Notes under the pieces: generated by a model
Database searches by the model: none
What the model was told of the DNA's origin: nothing
The model's input: only the letters and a program-made list of their open reading frames with translations
Origin: Ruminococcus bovis
Lineage (GTDB): Bacteria; Bacillota; Clostridia; Oscillospirales; Acutalibacteraceae
Length of the DNA stretch: 64,000 bases
Direction: 5' to 3'
NCBI RefSeq assembly: GCF_005601135.1
Contig: NZ_CP039381.1
Location: 2,105,941-2,169,940 of the forward strand
Position numbers and translations under genes: made by a program
Shown: positions 16,189-26,033 of the stretch, piece by piece
Numbering within the stretch: position 1 is the first letter of the stretch
Layout: each line of letters starts with the position of its first letter

Positions 16189-16896
16189 ATGGCAAATGAA
16201 AATGTACACGCAAACCATCGTTCCAGAATGAAGAAAAAGTTTCTTGATGCCGGTACTTTGGAAATTTTTGAACAATACGAACAACTTGAAATGCTACTTT
16301 ACTATGCTTGTCCAAGAAAAGATACTAACGGTATTGCACATAAACTGTTAAATAAGTTTGGTTCTTTTTCTGCTCTTTGTGACTCTCCAATCAACACTAT
16401 TATGGAGTGTGGAGTAAGTGAGCATACTGCAATACTTATCAAGATGATTCCTGAGTTTACTCGTATTTACATTAGCGATAAACACAACAATGCAAATAAA
16501 ATTATTGATTTGGAACATTTAGGAGATTATTTTTTACCTAAGTATATTGGCAAGGATTCTGAAGAAGTATATTTATTGTTGATGGATTCTAAGGGTAAAG
16601 AACTTTTCTTTGGCAGTGTAGCAAGAGGTTCTTTCACAAGTTCAGAAATGCCTGTTCGTAAAATTGTTGAACTTGTTATGAATTATAATGCCCATACAGC
16701 AGTAGTTGCCCATAATCACCCAAGTGGTGTGGCATTTCCATCAAAGGAAGATATAATTATCACAAAAAATTTAATTACTACCCTTGACTTAATAGGTTCA
16801 CACTTAATTGACCATATTATAGTTGCAGATAATGATTTTATTTCACTTGCCGAAAGTGAACTGACAGGTAGTATTTTTTACTTAAAGGATGATTGA
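16189..16896 (+). CDS. radC: RadC-like JAB/MPN domain protein
   Basis: 235 residues. An N-terminal helix-hairpin-helix-like part ([38 protein letters not shown]) is followed by a JAB1/MPN-type metalloprotease-like domain with the JAMM signature EMPVRKI...[14 protein letters not shown]. The family is called RadC for historical reasons; a direct role in repair is unproven. Start ATG 16189 is preferred because GGTG lies 6 nt ahead and residues [15 protein letters not shown] match the usual start; a GTG nine codons earlier has no RBS. It leads a run of genome-maintenance genes and ends just before uvrB. Confidence 0.9.
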   Translation: MANENVHANHRSRMKKKFLDAGTLEIFEQYEQLEMLLYYACPRKDTNGIAHKLLNKFGSFSALCDSPINTIMECGVSEHTAILIKMIPEFTRIYISDKHNNANKIIDLEHLGDYFLPKYIGKDSEEVYLLLMDSKGKELFFGSVARGSFTSSEMPVRKIVELVMNYNAHTAVVAHNHPSGVAFPSKEDIIITKNLITTLDLIGSHLIDHIIVADNDFISLAESELTGSIFYLKDD

Positions 16897-16901
16897 GTTT
16901 T

Positions 16902-18860
16902 ATGGATTTTAAACTTAAATCTGAATATAAACCAACAGGTGACCAGCCACAAGCTATTGATACATTAGTAAAGAGTATCGAAAACGGCAACAAAGAACAA
17001 ACACTTTTAGGTGTAACAGGTTCAGGTAAAACTTTCACAATGGCTAATGTTATTGAAAAGGTAAACAGACCTACTTTGATTTTAGCCCATAACAAAACTT
17101 TAGCAGCTCAGTTATGCTCAGAGTTTAAAGAATTTTTTCCTGATAATGCAGTAGAATATTTTGTATCCTACTATGACTACTACCAACCGGAAGCCTATGT
17201 GCCATCAACCGATACTTATATTGAAAAGGACAGTAGCATTAATGACGAAATCGACAAACTCCGACATAGTGCAACCTTAGCTCTATCCGAAAGACGAGAT
17301 GTTATTATTGTTGCTTCAGTTTCCTGTATTTATAGCTTAGGTAACCCTATTGATTACCGTAATATGGTTATTTCCCTTAGACCGGGAATGGAAAAACCAA
17401 TGGAAGAACTTGTTGCAAAGTTAGTTGAACTGCAATATGAGAGAAATGACATTAACTTTACAAGAAATAAATTTAGAGTAAAGGGTGACACAATAGAAAT
17501 TTTTCCGGCAGCATCTTCTGACTATATTATTAGAGTAGAATATTTTGGTGATGAAATTGATAGAATATCCGAAATTAACCCACTAACAGGTGAACTGAAT
17601 TCTATTCTAAAGCATGTTGCAATTTACCCTGCATCTCACTACATTGTTCCTAAAGAAAAGATGGAACCGGCTATTGCCAGAATAGAAAAGGAACTTGATG
17701 AAAGACTTGAATATTTCAGAAGTGAGGGTAAACTTCTAGAGGCTCAACGACTTGAACAACGAACAAGATACGATATTGAAATGCTACAAGAAATCGGATT
17801 TTGTACCGGTATCGAAAACTACACAAGTGTTTTAGCCGGTTTAGAAAAAGGTACTGCACCATTTACTTTGTTAGATTATTTTCCAAAGGACTTTCTGCTT
17901 TTTGTTGATGAAAGCCATGTTACTTTACCTCAGGTTAGAGGTATGTATGGTGGTAACCTTTCAAGAAAGAAAAGTCTTATTGATTATGGCTTTAGATTAC
18001 CGTCAGCATATGACAACCGTCCTTTAAATTTTGATGAATTTTATGATAGAATAAATCAAGTCTGCTTTGTTTCAGCAACACCGGGCGACTTAGAACTTGA
18101 AAAGAGCAGTGTTGTTGCAGAACAAATTATCCGTCCAACAGGCCTACTTGACCCTGAAATTGATGTAAGACCAACAGAGGGTCAGCTAGATGACTTGATT
18201 TCTGAGATAAATATTAGAACAGAAAAGAATGAAAGAACTCTAGTTACTACCTTAACCAAGAAAATGGCTGAGGACTTAACTGATTACTTTGAACAAATGG
18301 ATATTAGGGTGCGATATATGCACCATGATATAGATACTGTTGAAAGAATGGAAATTATTAGGGACTTGCGTTTAGGTGAGTTTGATGTACTTGTTGGTAT
18401 CAACCTACTTCGTGAAGGACTTGATATTCCGGAAGTTTCTTTAGTCGCAATCCTAGATGCTGATAAGGAAGGTTTCCTTCGTTCAGAAAGAAGTCTGATT
18501 CAGACAATAGGTAGAGCAGCAAGAAACAGTGAAGGTAAGGTTATTATGTATGCCGATACAGTAACACCTTCTATGGAGTCAGCAATAAGAGAAACTACCC
18601 GTAGAAGAGAAATTCAGCAACAGTATAACAAAGACCACAACATTACACCTAAAACTATCAAGAAAAAGGTTGCAGATGTTCTGGAAATCAGTACCCGTAA
18701 GGAAGAAAAAGACTTTAACAGTAAAAAGCTAACTAAGGGTGAAAAGAAGAAACTTATCGAGCAGTTAACAAAAGAAATGAAAGCAGCAGCAAAGTTGCTT
18801 GAATTTGAACATGCTGCATATATTAGAGATAAAATCAATAAATTGAAGGGAGAAGATTAA
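16902..18860 (+). CDS. uvrB: excinuclease ABC subunit B
   Basis: 652-residue helicase-like damage-verification subunit of nucleotide excision repair. The start [19 protein letters not shown] is the family hallmark. Walker [12 protein letters not shown] lies at about residue 36-46. The beta-hairpin follows ([20 protein letters not shown]). DEXD-type DESH, motif [11 protein letters not shown] and a C-terminal UVR motif ([20 protein letters not shown]) are present. Length is normal (about 650-680). ATG 16902 is chosen over a TTG at 16893, which would leave only 3 nt to the RBS AAAGGA. uvrA is not in the window. parE follows with no gap. Confidence 0.98.
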   Translation: MDFKLKSEYKPTGDQPQAIDTLVKSIENGNKEQTLLGVTGSGKTFTMANVIEKVNRPTLILAHNKTLAAQLCSEFKEFFPDNAVEYFVSYYDYYQPEAYVPSTDTYIEKDSSINDEIDKLRHSATLALSERRDVIIVASVSCIYSLGNPIDYRNMVISLRPGMEKPMEELVAKLVELQYERNDINFTRNKFRVKGDTIEIFPAASSDYIIRVEYFGDEIDRISEINPLTGELNSILKHVAIYPASHYIVPKEKMEPAIARIEKELDERLEYFRSEGKLLEAQRLEQRTRYDIEMLQEIGFCTGIENYTSVLAGLEKGTAPFTLLDYFPKDFLLFVDESHVTLPQVRGMYGGNLSRKKSLIDYGFRLPSAYDNRPLNFDEFYDRINQVCFVSATPGDLELEKSSVVAEQIIRPTGLLDPEIDVRPTEGQLDDLISEINIRTEKNERTLVTTLTKKMAEDLTDYFEQMDIRVRYMHHDIDTVERMEIIRDLRLGEFDVLVGINLLREGLDIPEVSLVAILDADKEGFLRSERSLIQTIGRAARNSEGKVIMYADTVTPSMESAIRETTRRREIQQQYNKDHNITPKTIKKKVADVLEISTRKEEKDFNSKKLTKGEKKKLIEQLTKEMKAAAKLLEFEHAAYIRDKINKLKGED

Positions 18861-20846
18861 GTGGCAAAGAAAAAGACACAAGAATACGGAAATGACAGTA
18901 TAAGTTCTTTAAAAGGTGCCGATAGAGTACGAAAAAGACCTGCTGTTATTTTTGGTTCTGATGGTATAGAGGGCTGTTGCCATTCAGTCTTTGAGATACT
19001 TTCTAACTCCATAGATGAAGCTAGAGAAGGCTATGGTAACGAAATAATAGTTACAAAGTTTGCAGATGGCTCAATTCAGATTGAGGACCATGGTAGAGGT
19101 ATTCCTGTTGATTACAACAAGAATGAAGAAAGATATAACTGGGAACTAGTATTTTGTGAACTGTATGCCGGTGGTAAATACAACAACAATGACGGCGAAA
19201 ACTATGAGTTTTCTCTAGGTCTAAACGGCTTAGGTCTTTGTTCAACTCAGTATTCATCAGAATATATGGATGTAAATATCCGTAGAGACGGACAGAAATT
19301 TACCCTTCATTTTGAAAAAGGTGAAAATGTAGGTGGACTTCATAAAGAAAAATATGACAAGAAGGACACCGGCACAATCATCAAGTGGAAACCTGATTTA
19401 GAGGTTTTCACAGATATAAATATTACTGCTGACTATTTCCTGGATGTAATGAAGAAACAGTCAATTGTAAATGCAGGTGTAAACTTTGTTTTCAGAAACC
19501 AAGTAAACGGTAAGTTTGAAGTAACAGAGTTTAAGTATGAAAACGGTATCACTGACTATGTAAATGAAGTAGTAGGTGAACAAGGCCTTTCTACAACTCA
19601 AACTTGGTCAACAGAACAAAAGGTTCGTGATAGAAAGGATAAACCTGAATATAAATGTAAAATGACAATTGCAGTTGCATTTTCAAACAAGGTTTCTATG
19701 CACGAATATTACCACAACTCAAGCTATCTGGAATATGGTGGTGCACCTGAAAAGGCTGTTAAAAATGCTTTTGTATATCAGATTGACCAATGGTTAAAGA
19801 ATAACGGTAAATATACTAAGAACGAAAAGAAAATTACTTTTGAAGATGTAGAAGATTGTCTTGTAATTGTAATTTCAAGTTTCTCCAGTATGACTTCCTA
19901 TGAAAACCAAACTAAAAAGGCTATTACAAATAAAGGTATCCAGGATGCAATGGTAGAATTCTTGCGTCATGAACTTGAAATCTACTTTATCGAAACACCA
20001 CTTGAAGCAGAGAAAATCTGTAATCAGGTTCTTATTAATAAGAGAAGTAGAGAGGATGCCGAAAAAACAAGAGTTAGAATTAAGAAGAATTTAACAAGTT
20101 CTCTTGATATGACAAACAGAGTAGCAAAGTTTGTTGATTGCAGAAGTAAGGATAATTCCGAAAGAGAATTATTCATAGTGGAAGGTGACTCAGCTTTAGG
20201 TGCTTGTAAACAGGCAAGAGACCCTAACTTCCAAGCAATTATGCCTATTAGAGGTAAAATACTTAACTGCCTAAAAGCAGATTTAAATAAAATTTTCAAA
20301 AGCGACATTATTACCGACTTGCTAAAAGTTCTTGGCTGTGGTGTTGAAGTTAAGTCAAAGGCAAATAAGGACTTAGCTACTTTTGATATGAATTTACTAA
20401 GATGGAAACGAATTATTTTCTGTACCGATGCCGATGTTGACGGTTTCCAGATTAGAACACTTTTACTTACTATGGTGTACAGACTTACACCAACACTAAT
20501 TGAAGAAGGCAAGGTATTTATAGCAGAATCACCTCTTTACGAAATTACAACAAAGAAAAAGGTTTATTTTGCTTATACCGAGGCAGAAAAAGAAAAGTAT
20601 ATTAAAGAAATCGGCAAAGAAAAGTTTACTGTTCAGCGTAGTAAAGGTCTTGGTGAAAACGAACCTGAAATGATGAACTTAACTACAATGAACCCTGCAA
20701 CCAGAAGACTTATCAAGGTTATGCCTGATGATGTTAAACGTACAGCAGAAATGTTTGATATTCTACTTGGTGACAATTTACAAGGCAGAAAAGACTATAT
20801 TGTAAACCATGGTGCTGAATATGTAGATAACTTAGATTTAAGTTAA
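18861..20846 (+). CDS. parE: type IIA topoisomerase subunit B (topoisomerase IV ParE-like, divergent)
   Basis: 661-residue ATPase subunit. GHKL ATPase motifs: EILSNSIDEAREG (Asn/Glu/Asp), DHGRGIPVD, and GLNGLGLCSTQYSSEY. The TOPRIM domain has EGDSALGACKQARDPNFQAI around residue 440 and DADVDGFQIRTLLLT around 523, keeping the catalytic Glu and the DxDxD metal ligands. The usual EGDSAGG and DADVDGAHI are altered (SALG, GFQI), so this is a divergent branch. GTG start 18861 with GGGAGAAG ahead. Encoded directly before the A subunit, which supports topoisomerase IV over gyrase; gyrA/gyrB would be elsewhere. Confidence 0.9.
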   Translation: MAKKKTQEYGNDSISSLKGADRVRKRPAVIFGSDGIEGCCHSVFEILSNSIDEAREGYGNEIIVTKFADGSIQIEDHGRGIPVDYNKNEERYNWELVFCELYAGGKYNNNDGENYEFSLGLNGLGLCSTQYSSEYMDVNIRRDGQKFTLHFEKGENVGGLHKEKYDKKDTGTIIKWKPDLEVFTDINITADYFLDVMKKQSIVNAGVNFVFRNQVNGKFEVTEFKYENGITDYVNEVVGEQGLSTTQTWSTEQKVRDRKDKPEYKCKMTIAVAFSNKVSMHEYYHNSSYLEYGGAPEKAVKNAFVYQIDQWLKNNGKYTKNEKKITFEDVEDCLVIVISSFSSMTSYENQTKKAITNKGIQDAMVEFLRHELEIYFIETPLEAEKICNQVLINKRSREDAEKTRVRIKKNLTSSLDMTNRVAKFVDCRSKDNSERELFIVEGDSALGACKQARDPNFQAIMPIRGKILNCLKADLNKIFKSDIITDLLKVLGCGVEVKSKANKDLATFDMNLLRWKRIIFCTDADVDGFQIRTLLLTMVYRLTPTLIEEGKVFIAESPLYEITTKKKVYFAYTEAEKEKYIKEIGKEKFTVQRSKGLGENEPEMMNLTTMNPATRRLIKVMPDDVKRTAEMFDILLGDNLQGRKDYIVNHGAEYVDNLDLS

Positions 20847-20860
20847 GGAGGTGAGTTACT

Positions 20861-23101
20861 GTGGCAAGAAAGAAGAAAGAGCCAAAAGCTCCTCAATTAC
20901 CTAAGATTGACGGTGTAATTGACGGTGCAGGTGAAGTAGTAGAGCAAAAAATTGCTTCAACTATTGAAGAAAACTATATGCCTTATGCTATGAGTGTTAT
21001 TATGTCCAGAGCAATTCCTGAAATTGACGGATTTAAACCATCTCATAGAAAGCTACTTTACACAATGTACAAAATGGGACTTTTAACCGGTAAGAGAACA
21101 AAGTCAGCCAATATTGTTGGTGCAACAATGAAACTTAATCCTCATGGTGACTCAGCTATCTATGATACAATGGTTAGACTGTCAAGAGGTTATGAAGCAC
21201 TTTTACATCCATATGTTGACTCAAAGGGTAACTTCGGTAAGTTTTACAGTAGAGATATGGCATGGGCTGCATCAAGATATACTGAGGCAAAACTTGACCC
21301 AATCTGTAATGAACTTTTTAAGGATATTGATAAAGATACAGTTGACTTTGTGGATAACTATGATAATACAATGAAAGAGCCTTCACTTTTACCGGCAACT
21401 TTCCCATCTGTACTTGTTAATGCAAATACAGGTATTGCCGTAGGTATGGCGTCTAACATTTGTTCATTTAACTTGCGTGAAGTTTGTGAAACTACAGCAG
21501 CACTTATTAGAGATAAAGACCATGACATTATGTCAACATTACCTGCACCTGACTTTATAGGTGGTGGACAGATTATCTATGACGAAAGTGCTATTAAGAA
21601 GATTTATGAAACCGGTCGTGGTGGTATCAAGGTTAGAGCAAAGTATCAGTATGATAAAGCAAATAACTGTATTGATATTTTCTCAATTCCACCATCAACT
21701 TCTTGTGAAGTAATTATTGAAAAAATTATTGATTTGTCTAAGCAAGGCAAAGTAAAAGAAGTTGCCGATATTCGTGATGAAACAGGTCTTGACGGTCTAA
21801 AAATCACAATCGACCTAAAGCGTGGTACTGACCCTGAAAAGCTAATGATGAAGTTATTTAAACTTACAACATTACAAGATAGTTTTAGTTGTAACTTTAA
21901 TGTTCTGATTGCCGGTGTACCAAGAGTAATGGGTGTCAGAGAACTTCTTAACGAATGGATAGCATTTAGAGTTGAATGTGTAAGAAGAAGAACATATTTT
22001 GATTTAAACAAAAAGCAAGAGAAACTTCATCTTCTAAAAGGTCTAAAGGCAATTTTACTTGATATTGATAAAGCAGTAAAAATTGTCAGAGAAACTGAAG
22101 AAGAAAGTGAAGTTGTACCTAACTTAATGATAGGCTTTGGTATTGATGAAACTCAGGCTGAATATGTTGCAGAAATTAAGCTAAGACATTTAAATAAAGA
22201 ATATATCCTTAAGAGAATTGAAGAAATCGAAAGTCTTGAAAAGGATATTGCAGAGCTGGAGGCAATCCTCGCAAGTAAGCAAAGAGTAAAGACTATTATA
22301 GTTAAGGAACTTAAGAATGTTGCCGATAAATACGGCAAAGACAGAGTTTCCGAATTACTATATAATGTTGATGAAAGTAATGAGTCATATGTTGAAGAAG
22401 TACCGGATTATCCGGTAAACCTATTCTTTAGTAAAGAGGGTTATTTTAAGAAAATTACTCCTCAGTCACTTCGTATGAGCAGTGAACAAAAGCTAAAGGA
22501 AGGGGATATGATGATTCAGCATTATGAGTCAACCAATACTGCTGAACTTTTATTCTTCACTAATAAGTGTCAAGTTTATAAGAGTAAAGCCTCTGACTTT
22601 GATGATACAAAGGCTAGTGTACTGGGGGATTATGTACCGGCTAAACTTCAAATGGATGAGGGAGAAGTCCCACTAAAAATGTTTGTTACAAAGGACTACA
22701 ACGGTATGTTTGTATTTGCATTTGAAAATGGTAAACTTGCAAAAGTGCCTATGAATGCTTATTATACAAAGACAAACCGTAAGAAACTTGTTAGTGCTTA
22801 TTCCGATAAGTCACCACTTTCTGATGTAATGTGGCTTGATGAAGATAAAGAATTAATGTTAACCTCATCAGGTGGCAGAGTTCTGCTTATCCATACAGGT
22901 GTAATAAACTTAAAGAATACTAAGAATACTCAAGGTGTCGCTGTAATGCGAATGAAAAAAGGTCAGTACCTTGAAAAACTAGAAGAATATACCGATGGTT
23001 TATTCTCAAAACCATCACGATACAGAACCAAAACACTACCTGCTTTAGGTGCATTTCTAACTGAAGAAGATAGTGGCAACGAACAACTTTCTATTTTATA
23101 A
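20861..23101 (+). CDS. parC: type IIA topoisomerase subunit A (topoisomerase IV ParC-like)
   Basis: 746-residue DNA cleavage/rejoining subunit. The active-site Tyr140 lies in AASRYTEAKL (AAMRYTEA in common gyrases). The quinolone-determining region reads PHGDSAIYDTMVRL, with the usual Ser and Asp, so no classical resistance change is seen here. A coiled-coil section at ~430-500 is followed by a C-terminal part of about 230 residues with beta-propeller-type repeats (FFSKEGYFKKITPQS, LFFTNKCQVYKSKASDF). That part lacks a clear GyrA box (QxRGGKG), favouring decatenation over supercoiling. GTG start, RBS AAGGAGGTG. It ends the radC-uvrB-parE-parC run. Confidence 0.92.
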   Translation: MARKKKEPKAPQLPKIDGVIDGAGEVVEQKIASTIEENYMPYAMSVIMSRAIPEIDGFKPSHRKLLYTMYKMGLLTGKRTKSANIVGATMKLNPHGDSAIYDTMVRLSRGYEALLHPYVDSKGNFGKFYSRDMAWAASRYTEAKLDPICNELFKDIDKDTVDFVDNYDNTMKEPSLLPATFPSVLVNANTGIAVGMASNICSFNLREVCETTAALIRDKDHDIMSTLPAPDFIGGGQIIYDESAIKKIYETGRGGIKVRAKYQYDKANNCIDIFSIPPSTSCEVIIEKIIDLSKQGKVKEVADIRDETGLDGLKITIDLKRGTDPEKLMMKLFKLTTLQDSFSCNFNVLIAGVPRVMGVRELLNEWIAFRVECVRRRTYFDLNKKQEKLHLLKGLKAILLDIDKAVKIVRETEEESEVVPNLMIGFGIDETQAEYVAEIKLRHLNKEYILKRIEEIESLEKDIAELEAILASKQRVKTIIVKELKNVADKYGKDRVSELLYNVDESNESYVEEVPDYPVNLFFSKEGYFKKITPQSLRMSSEQKLKEGDMMIQHYESTNTAELLFFTNKCQVYKSKASDFDDTKASVLGDYVPAKLQMDEGEVPLKMFVTKDYNGMFVFAFENGKLAKVPMNAYYTKTNRKKLVSAYSDKSPLSDVMWLDEDKELMLTSSGGRVLLIHTGVINLKNTKNTQGVAVMRMKKGQYLEKLEEYTDGLFSKPSRYRTKTLPALGAFLTEEDSGNEQLSIL

Positions 23102-23122
23102 AGTTTAAATAGAAAATAATAC

Positions 23123-23151
23123 TTGATTTTTAAATGGTTTTGTGTTATTAT
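23123..23151 (+). promoter_or_regulatory. secG promoter
   Basis: TTGATT (23123-23128), 17-bp spacer, TATTAT (23146-23151), with the secG start 42 bp downstream. Confidence 0.6.
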
Positions 23152-23192
23152 TTACTAAAAGACTGATTAATTCTAATGAAAGGTGAATTGAA

Positions 23193-23438
23193 ATGGGCGT
23201 AGTTAGTTATATCCTTGGTGCATTACTTATTCTATTTTGCGTACTAATTATCCTAGTTGTTGTTCTACAGGAAGGCAACCAGCAGGGTCTAGGTGTTATC
23301 ACCGGTGCAGCTGATTCTTTCTTCTCTAAGAACAAAGCAAGAAGTTGGGATTCTTTCCTAGCAAGATGGACAAAGGTATTCGCAGCAGGTTTCGTAGTAT
23401 TTGTTATCGTTCTTGATATTATTGCTAACTTTAAGTAA
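23193..23438 (+). CDS. secG: protein translocase subunit SecG
   Basis: 81-residue SecYEG accessory subunit with two membrane helices (about 6-26, ILGALLILFCVLIILVVVLQ, and 57-77, VFAAGFVVFVIVLDIIA) joined by a glycine-rich cytoplasmic loop (EGNQQGLGVITGAADSFF), the typical SecG pattern. Length matches the family (about 75-110). RBS AAAGGTG ahead of ATG 23193. Own promoter; terminator at 23467. Confidence 0.95.
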   Translation: MGVVSYILGALLILFCVLIILVVVLQEGNQQGLGVITGAADSFFSKNKARSWDSFLARWTKVFAAGFVVFVIVLDIIANFK

Positions 23439-23466
23439 TAAGCGAGTAATACAATGCATATAATTT

Positions 23467-23497
23467 ACCGATGGACAAGTTCCATCGGTATTTTTTA
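23467..23497 (+). terminator. terminator of secG
   Basis: ACCGATGGA (23467-23475) pairs with TCCATCGGT (23481-23489), followed by ATTTTTT. Confidence 0.85.
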
Positions 23498-23512
23498 TTT
23501 TGTGGTGATTTT

Positions 23513-23767
23513 ATGGACTATTATCTACTTTCTATGCTTGTTATTATCTTAATTATTCTTGCTGTTTTACATAAATTAGGCAAAAATAAAAAGCCCTTAT
23601 TAAGGGCTTTTGGTAGTATGATTATAGGTCTTTCTGCACTGTTTTTAGTAAATGTAACCTCGGTAATAACTCAGGTACATATACCTATAAGTATGTTTAC
23701 TGTTGGAGTGTCAGCAGGTGGGGGAGTTCCGGCAGTAGCACTTTTACTTTTCCTAAATTTGTTATGA
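23513..23767 (+). CDS. BofA-like pro-sigma-K processing inhibitor
   Basis: 84 residues, almost entirely hydrophobic, with two to three membrane segments (YYLLSMLVIILIILAVLHKL; SMIIGLSALFLVNVTSVI; a C-terminal FTVGVSAGGGVPAVALLLFL). The end pattern (I/V)PI-x-x-x-TVG-x-SAGGGVPAV matches BofA, the membrane partner that restrains SpoIVFB during sporulation, or the related SigK-inhibition family. Start ATG 23513 with GGTG 6 nt ahead is preferred over an upstream start that lies inside the secG terminator. Its stop overlaps the stop of the convergent DUF4364 gene by 6 bp. If correct, the host belongs to a spore-forming lineage. Confidence 0.75.
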   Translation: MDYYLLSMLVIILIILAVLHKLGKNKKPLLRAFGSMIIGLSALFLVNVTSVITQVHIPISMFTVGVSAGGGVPAVALLLFLNLL

Positions 23768-24370
23768 CAACATTTCTAGGTCTTTTAGTGTGTCGGTTAA
23801 TAAATCCTTCTGTTTTGACAATACTGAAATTGTAGTCTTATATAGCAACTCCGGATTTTTCCTAAAGTTTTTCTTAACTAACTTTGCTTGTTCATAGTCC
23901 GGAACATAAAATTCAAGAGAAAGAATAGTCAGCCCCTCACTGGTGATAGAGCATTTTACATTGTATCCTCTTTCATTTTTAACAATTTCAACCTTGTTTT
24001 CTCTTTCAGTTTTTTCTTCTTCAAGTAACATCATTACACAGTGAAAGGCTTTTTCCTTTACTGTATAAGCCAAGGAATCCTCAAGCTGAGTGGCAATCAT
24101 CATACCGTCTTCGGTAAGAATGTACTTGTTGTTGTCATTAACAGTAATATGTCTGTTTTTAACTAAATCATCAAAACAAGCACTAGCCTCAAAGTAATTA
24201 GCAAGTCCATCTTTTTGTAGTGACTCCAAAATCAATTCTTTGCTAACCGGAGCTTTTACAGACTTAATTAAATAACAAATCAGTATTCTAATTTCATTCT
24301 TACTTCTCATTCCACCGGGATTAATTCCTTCATCAAATGTATCAAAGGACATAGAGTCACCTTCTTCCAT
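23762..24370 (-). CDS. DUF4364 family winged-helix protein
   Basis: 202-residue protein of the DUF4364 family common in Clostridia. The N-terminal half looks like a winged helix: NEIRILICYLIKSVKAPVSK, ILESLQKDGLANYFEASACF, and a wing-like HITVNDNNKYILTEDG. The C-terminal half is a beta-rich domain (YNVKCSITSEGLTILSLEFY) ending in a helix. A DNA-binding role is inferred from fold only; no target is known. ATG 24370 is preceded by GGAAGAAGG-type bases (GAAGAAGG). It converges on bofA with overlapping stops and no terminator between them. Confidence 0.8.
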   Translation of the reverse strand: MEEGDSMSFDTFDEGINPGGMRSKNEIRILICYLIKSVKAPVSKELILESLQKDGLANYFEASACFDDLVKNRHITVNDNNKYILTEDGMMIATQLEDSLAYTVKEKAFHCVMMLLEEEKTERENKVEIVKNERGYNVKCSITSEGLTILSLEFYVPDYEQAKLVKKNFRKNPELLYKTTISVLSKQKDLLTDTLKDLEMLS

Positions 24371-24422
24371 AAGTTCTAAAATTATTATAACACAAAATAT
24401 ATGAAATGTGTAGTGTTTTTTA

Positions 24423-24452
24423 TTGACTAGACTATTTCACTTGTGATATAAT
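24423..24452 (+). promoter_or_regulatory. promoter of nfeD-SPFH
   Basis: TTGACT (24423-24428), 18-bp spacer, extended -10 TGATATAAT with TATAAT at 24447-24452. AGGAGG follows at 24461 and the TTG start at 24475, so the leader is very short. Confidence 0.75.
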
Positions 24453-24474
24453 TTTCTAAGAGGAGGTTGTCAAT

Positions 24475-24915
24475 TTGGAAATGATGCCTTATATATGGTT
24501 TGGTATAGCACTTTTTATGGCTATTATTGAGGGTGTAACTTATCAACTTGTGTCTATATGGTTTGTTTTGGGAGCAGTTGTTTCTGCAATAGTTTCAATT
24601 TTTGTACCGGAAAATATTTGGTTACAAATAATTCTGTTTATAGTTATTTCAGTAGCAACCTTAATTGCTACAAAACCTATTGTAAAGAAAATCACAAGAA
24701 CCAAGAAATTACCCACAAATTCCGATAGATATATTGGAATGAAAGGTGTAGTAAAAGAAGAAATTAATAACACCCTAGGTGTAGGACTTGTAAACCTAAA
24801 AGGCTCTGTGTGGTCTGCTACAAGTGATGACGGTTCAGTAATTCCTACAGATAGTGTAGTTATAGTAAAGGATATTAAAGGTGTAAAACTGATTGTTTCA
24901 CCGGTAAAGGAGTAA
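24475..24915 (+). CDS. NfeD-like membrane protein
   Basis: 146 residues. Three membrane segments at about 5-75 (YIWFGIALFMAIIEGVTYQL; VSIWFVLGAVVSAIVSIFV; IILFIVISVATLIATKPIV) are followed by a soluble OB-fold domain (IGMKGVVKEEINNTLGVGLV; GSVWSATSDDGSVIPTDSVV). NfeD proteins pair with SPFH proteins in membrane microdomains, and an SPFH gene follows 3 bp downstream here. TTG 24475 is used because AGGAGG (24461-24466) lies 8 nt ahead; the ATG two codons later would be 14 nt away. Confidence 0.9.
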   Translation: MEMMPYIWFGIALFMAIIEGVTYQLVSIWFVLGAVVSAIVSIFVPENIWLQIILFIVISVATLIATKPIVKKITRTKKLPTNSDRYIGMKGVVKEEINNTLGVGLVNLKGSVWSATSDDGSVIPTDSVVIVKDIKGVKLIVSPVKE

Positions 24916-24918
24916 ATT

Positions 24919-25827
24919 ATGGATCCAATCGTAAAGCTAGTGATTATTGCAGCAATTATTATTGCAATAATTATCGTAATCGTAAAAAATATCAAAATCG
25001 TACCTCAAGCTCACGCTTATGTTATTGAAAGACTTGGTACTTACCAAACAACATGGAACACAGGTTTACACTTAAAAGTACCATTTGTTGACCGTATTGC
25101 TAAGAAACTTTCACTAAAAGAACAGGTTGTAGATTTCCCACCACAACCGGTTATCACAAAAGATAATGTTACTATGCAGATTGATACAGTAGTTTATTTT
25201 GCTATTACTGACCCTAAGCTATATACTTATGGTGTTGAAAGACCACTATCAGCTATTGAAAATCTAACTGCTACAACTTTAAGAAATATTATTGGTGATC
25301 TGGAACTTGATGCAACTCTAACTTCAAGAGATACTATCAATGACAAAATCCGTACAATTCTTGATACTGCAACAGACCCTTGGGGTATTCGTGTAATCAG
25401 AGTTGAACTAAAGAATATTCTTCCACCAAAAGAAATTCAGGATGCAATGGAAAAGCAGATGAAAGCTGAAAGAGAAAGAAGAGCGAAAATTCTTGAAGCT
25501 GAAGGTGAGAAGAAGAGCCAAATCCTAAAGGCAGAAGGTCTAAAGGAATCAACAATCCTAAAAGCTGATGCTATCAAGGAATCAAAGGTTAGAGAGGCTC
25601 AGGGTGAAGCTGAAGCTATTATGCTTGTTCAAAAGGCTCAAGCAGACGCACTAAAACTTCTAAATGAAGCAAAGCCAATTGAAGAAGTACTACAGTTAAA
25701 GAGTTACGAAACATTCCAGAAAGTTGCCGATGGTCAGTCAACTAAGATTATTATTCCATCAGATATTAAGCCACTTGCAACTGCTGCAACTGCTATTAAG
25801 GAAATTATCTCTAACGATAATAAATAA
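24919..25827 (+). CDS. SPFH/Band 7 (stomatin-like) protein
   Basis: 302-residue membrane-microdomain scaffold. One N-terminal membrane helix (VKLVIIAAIIIAIIIVIVKN, ~5-24) is followed by the SPFH domain (VPQAHAYVIERLGTYQTTWN; VVDFPPQPVITKDNVTMQID; NLTATTLRNIIGDLELD) and a long charged coiled coil at ~180-250 rich in Ala, Glu and Lys (EAEGEKKSQILKAEGLKEST). This is the stomatin/HflK-like layout, without the EAEA repeats of true flotillins. It pairs with NfeD upstream; role probably membrane organisation or control of membrane proteases (family knowledge). RBS GGAG, terminator at 25834. Confidence 0.94.
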   Translation: MDPIVKLVIIAAIIIAIIIVIVKNIKIVPQAHAYVIERLGTYQTTWNTGLHLKVPFVDRIAKKLSLKEQVVDFPPQPVITKDNVTMQIDTVVYFAITDPKLYTYGVERPLSAIENLTATTLRNIIGDLELDATLTSRDTINDKIRTILDTATDPWGIRVIRVELKNILPPKEIQDAMEKQMKAERERRAKILEAEGEKKSQILKAEGLKESTILKADAIKESKVREAQGEAEAIMLVQKAQADALKLLNEAKPIEEVLQLKSYETFQKVADGQSTKIIIPSDIKPLATAATAIKEIISNDNK

Positions 25828-25833
25828 TTACCT

Positions 25834-25864
25834 GAGCTACCTGTTTTAGGTAGCTCATTTTTTA
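25834..25864 (+). terminator. terminator of nfeD-SPFH
   Basis: GAGCTACCT (25834-25842) pairs with AGGTAGCTC (25848-25856), followed by ATTTTTT. Confidence 0.88.
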
Positions 25865-25986
25865 TATTTATAGTTTGTTCATACATAATTATACATTAAG
25901 ATACATTATTCTACTTGATTAGTATATGATTTATATTGAAAATTACAGAATGTAGTATCCTACTGTCAAAAAATAGCCTATATCTA

Positions 25987-26015
25987 TTGAATTTAATTTG
26001 ATTTTTGGGTATAAT
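25987..26015 (+). promoter_or_regulatory. promoter of the purine operon
   Basis: TTGAAT (25987-25992), 17-bp spacer, TATAAT (26010-26015). The untranslated leader to purE would be about 70 nt. No purine riboswitch core or clear PurR box is seen. Confidence 0.75.
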
Positions 26016-26033
26016 TAAAAGGTAAAATTATGT

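Noticed and set aside
24543..24995. 150-codon minus-strand frame opposite nfeD
   Set aside because: Ile/Thr-rich antisense of the NfeD membrane helices; the plus strand has promoter, AGGAGG and a recognised family.
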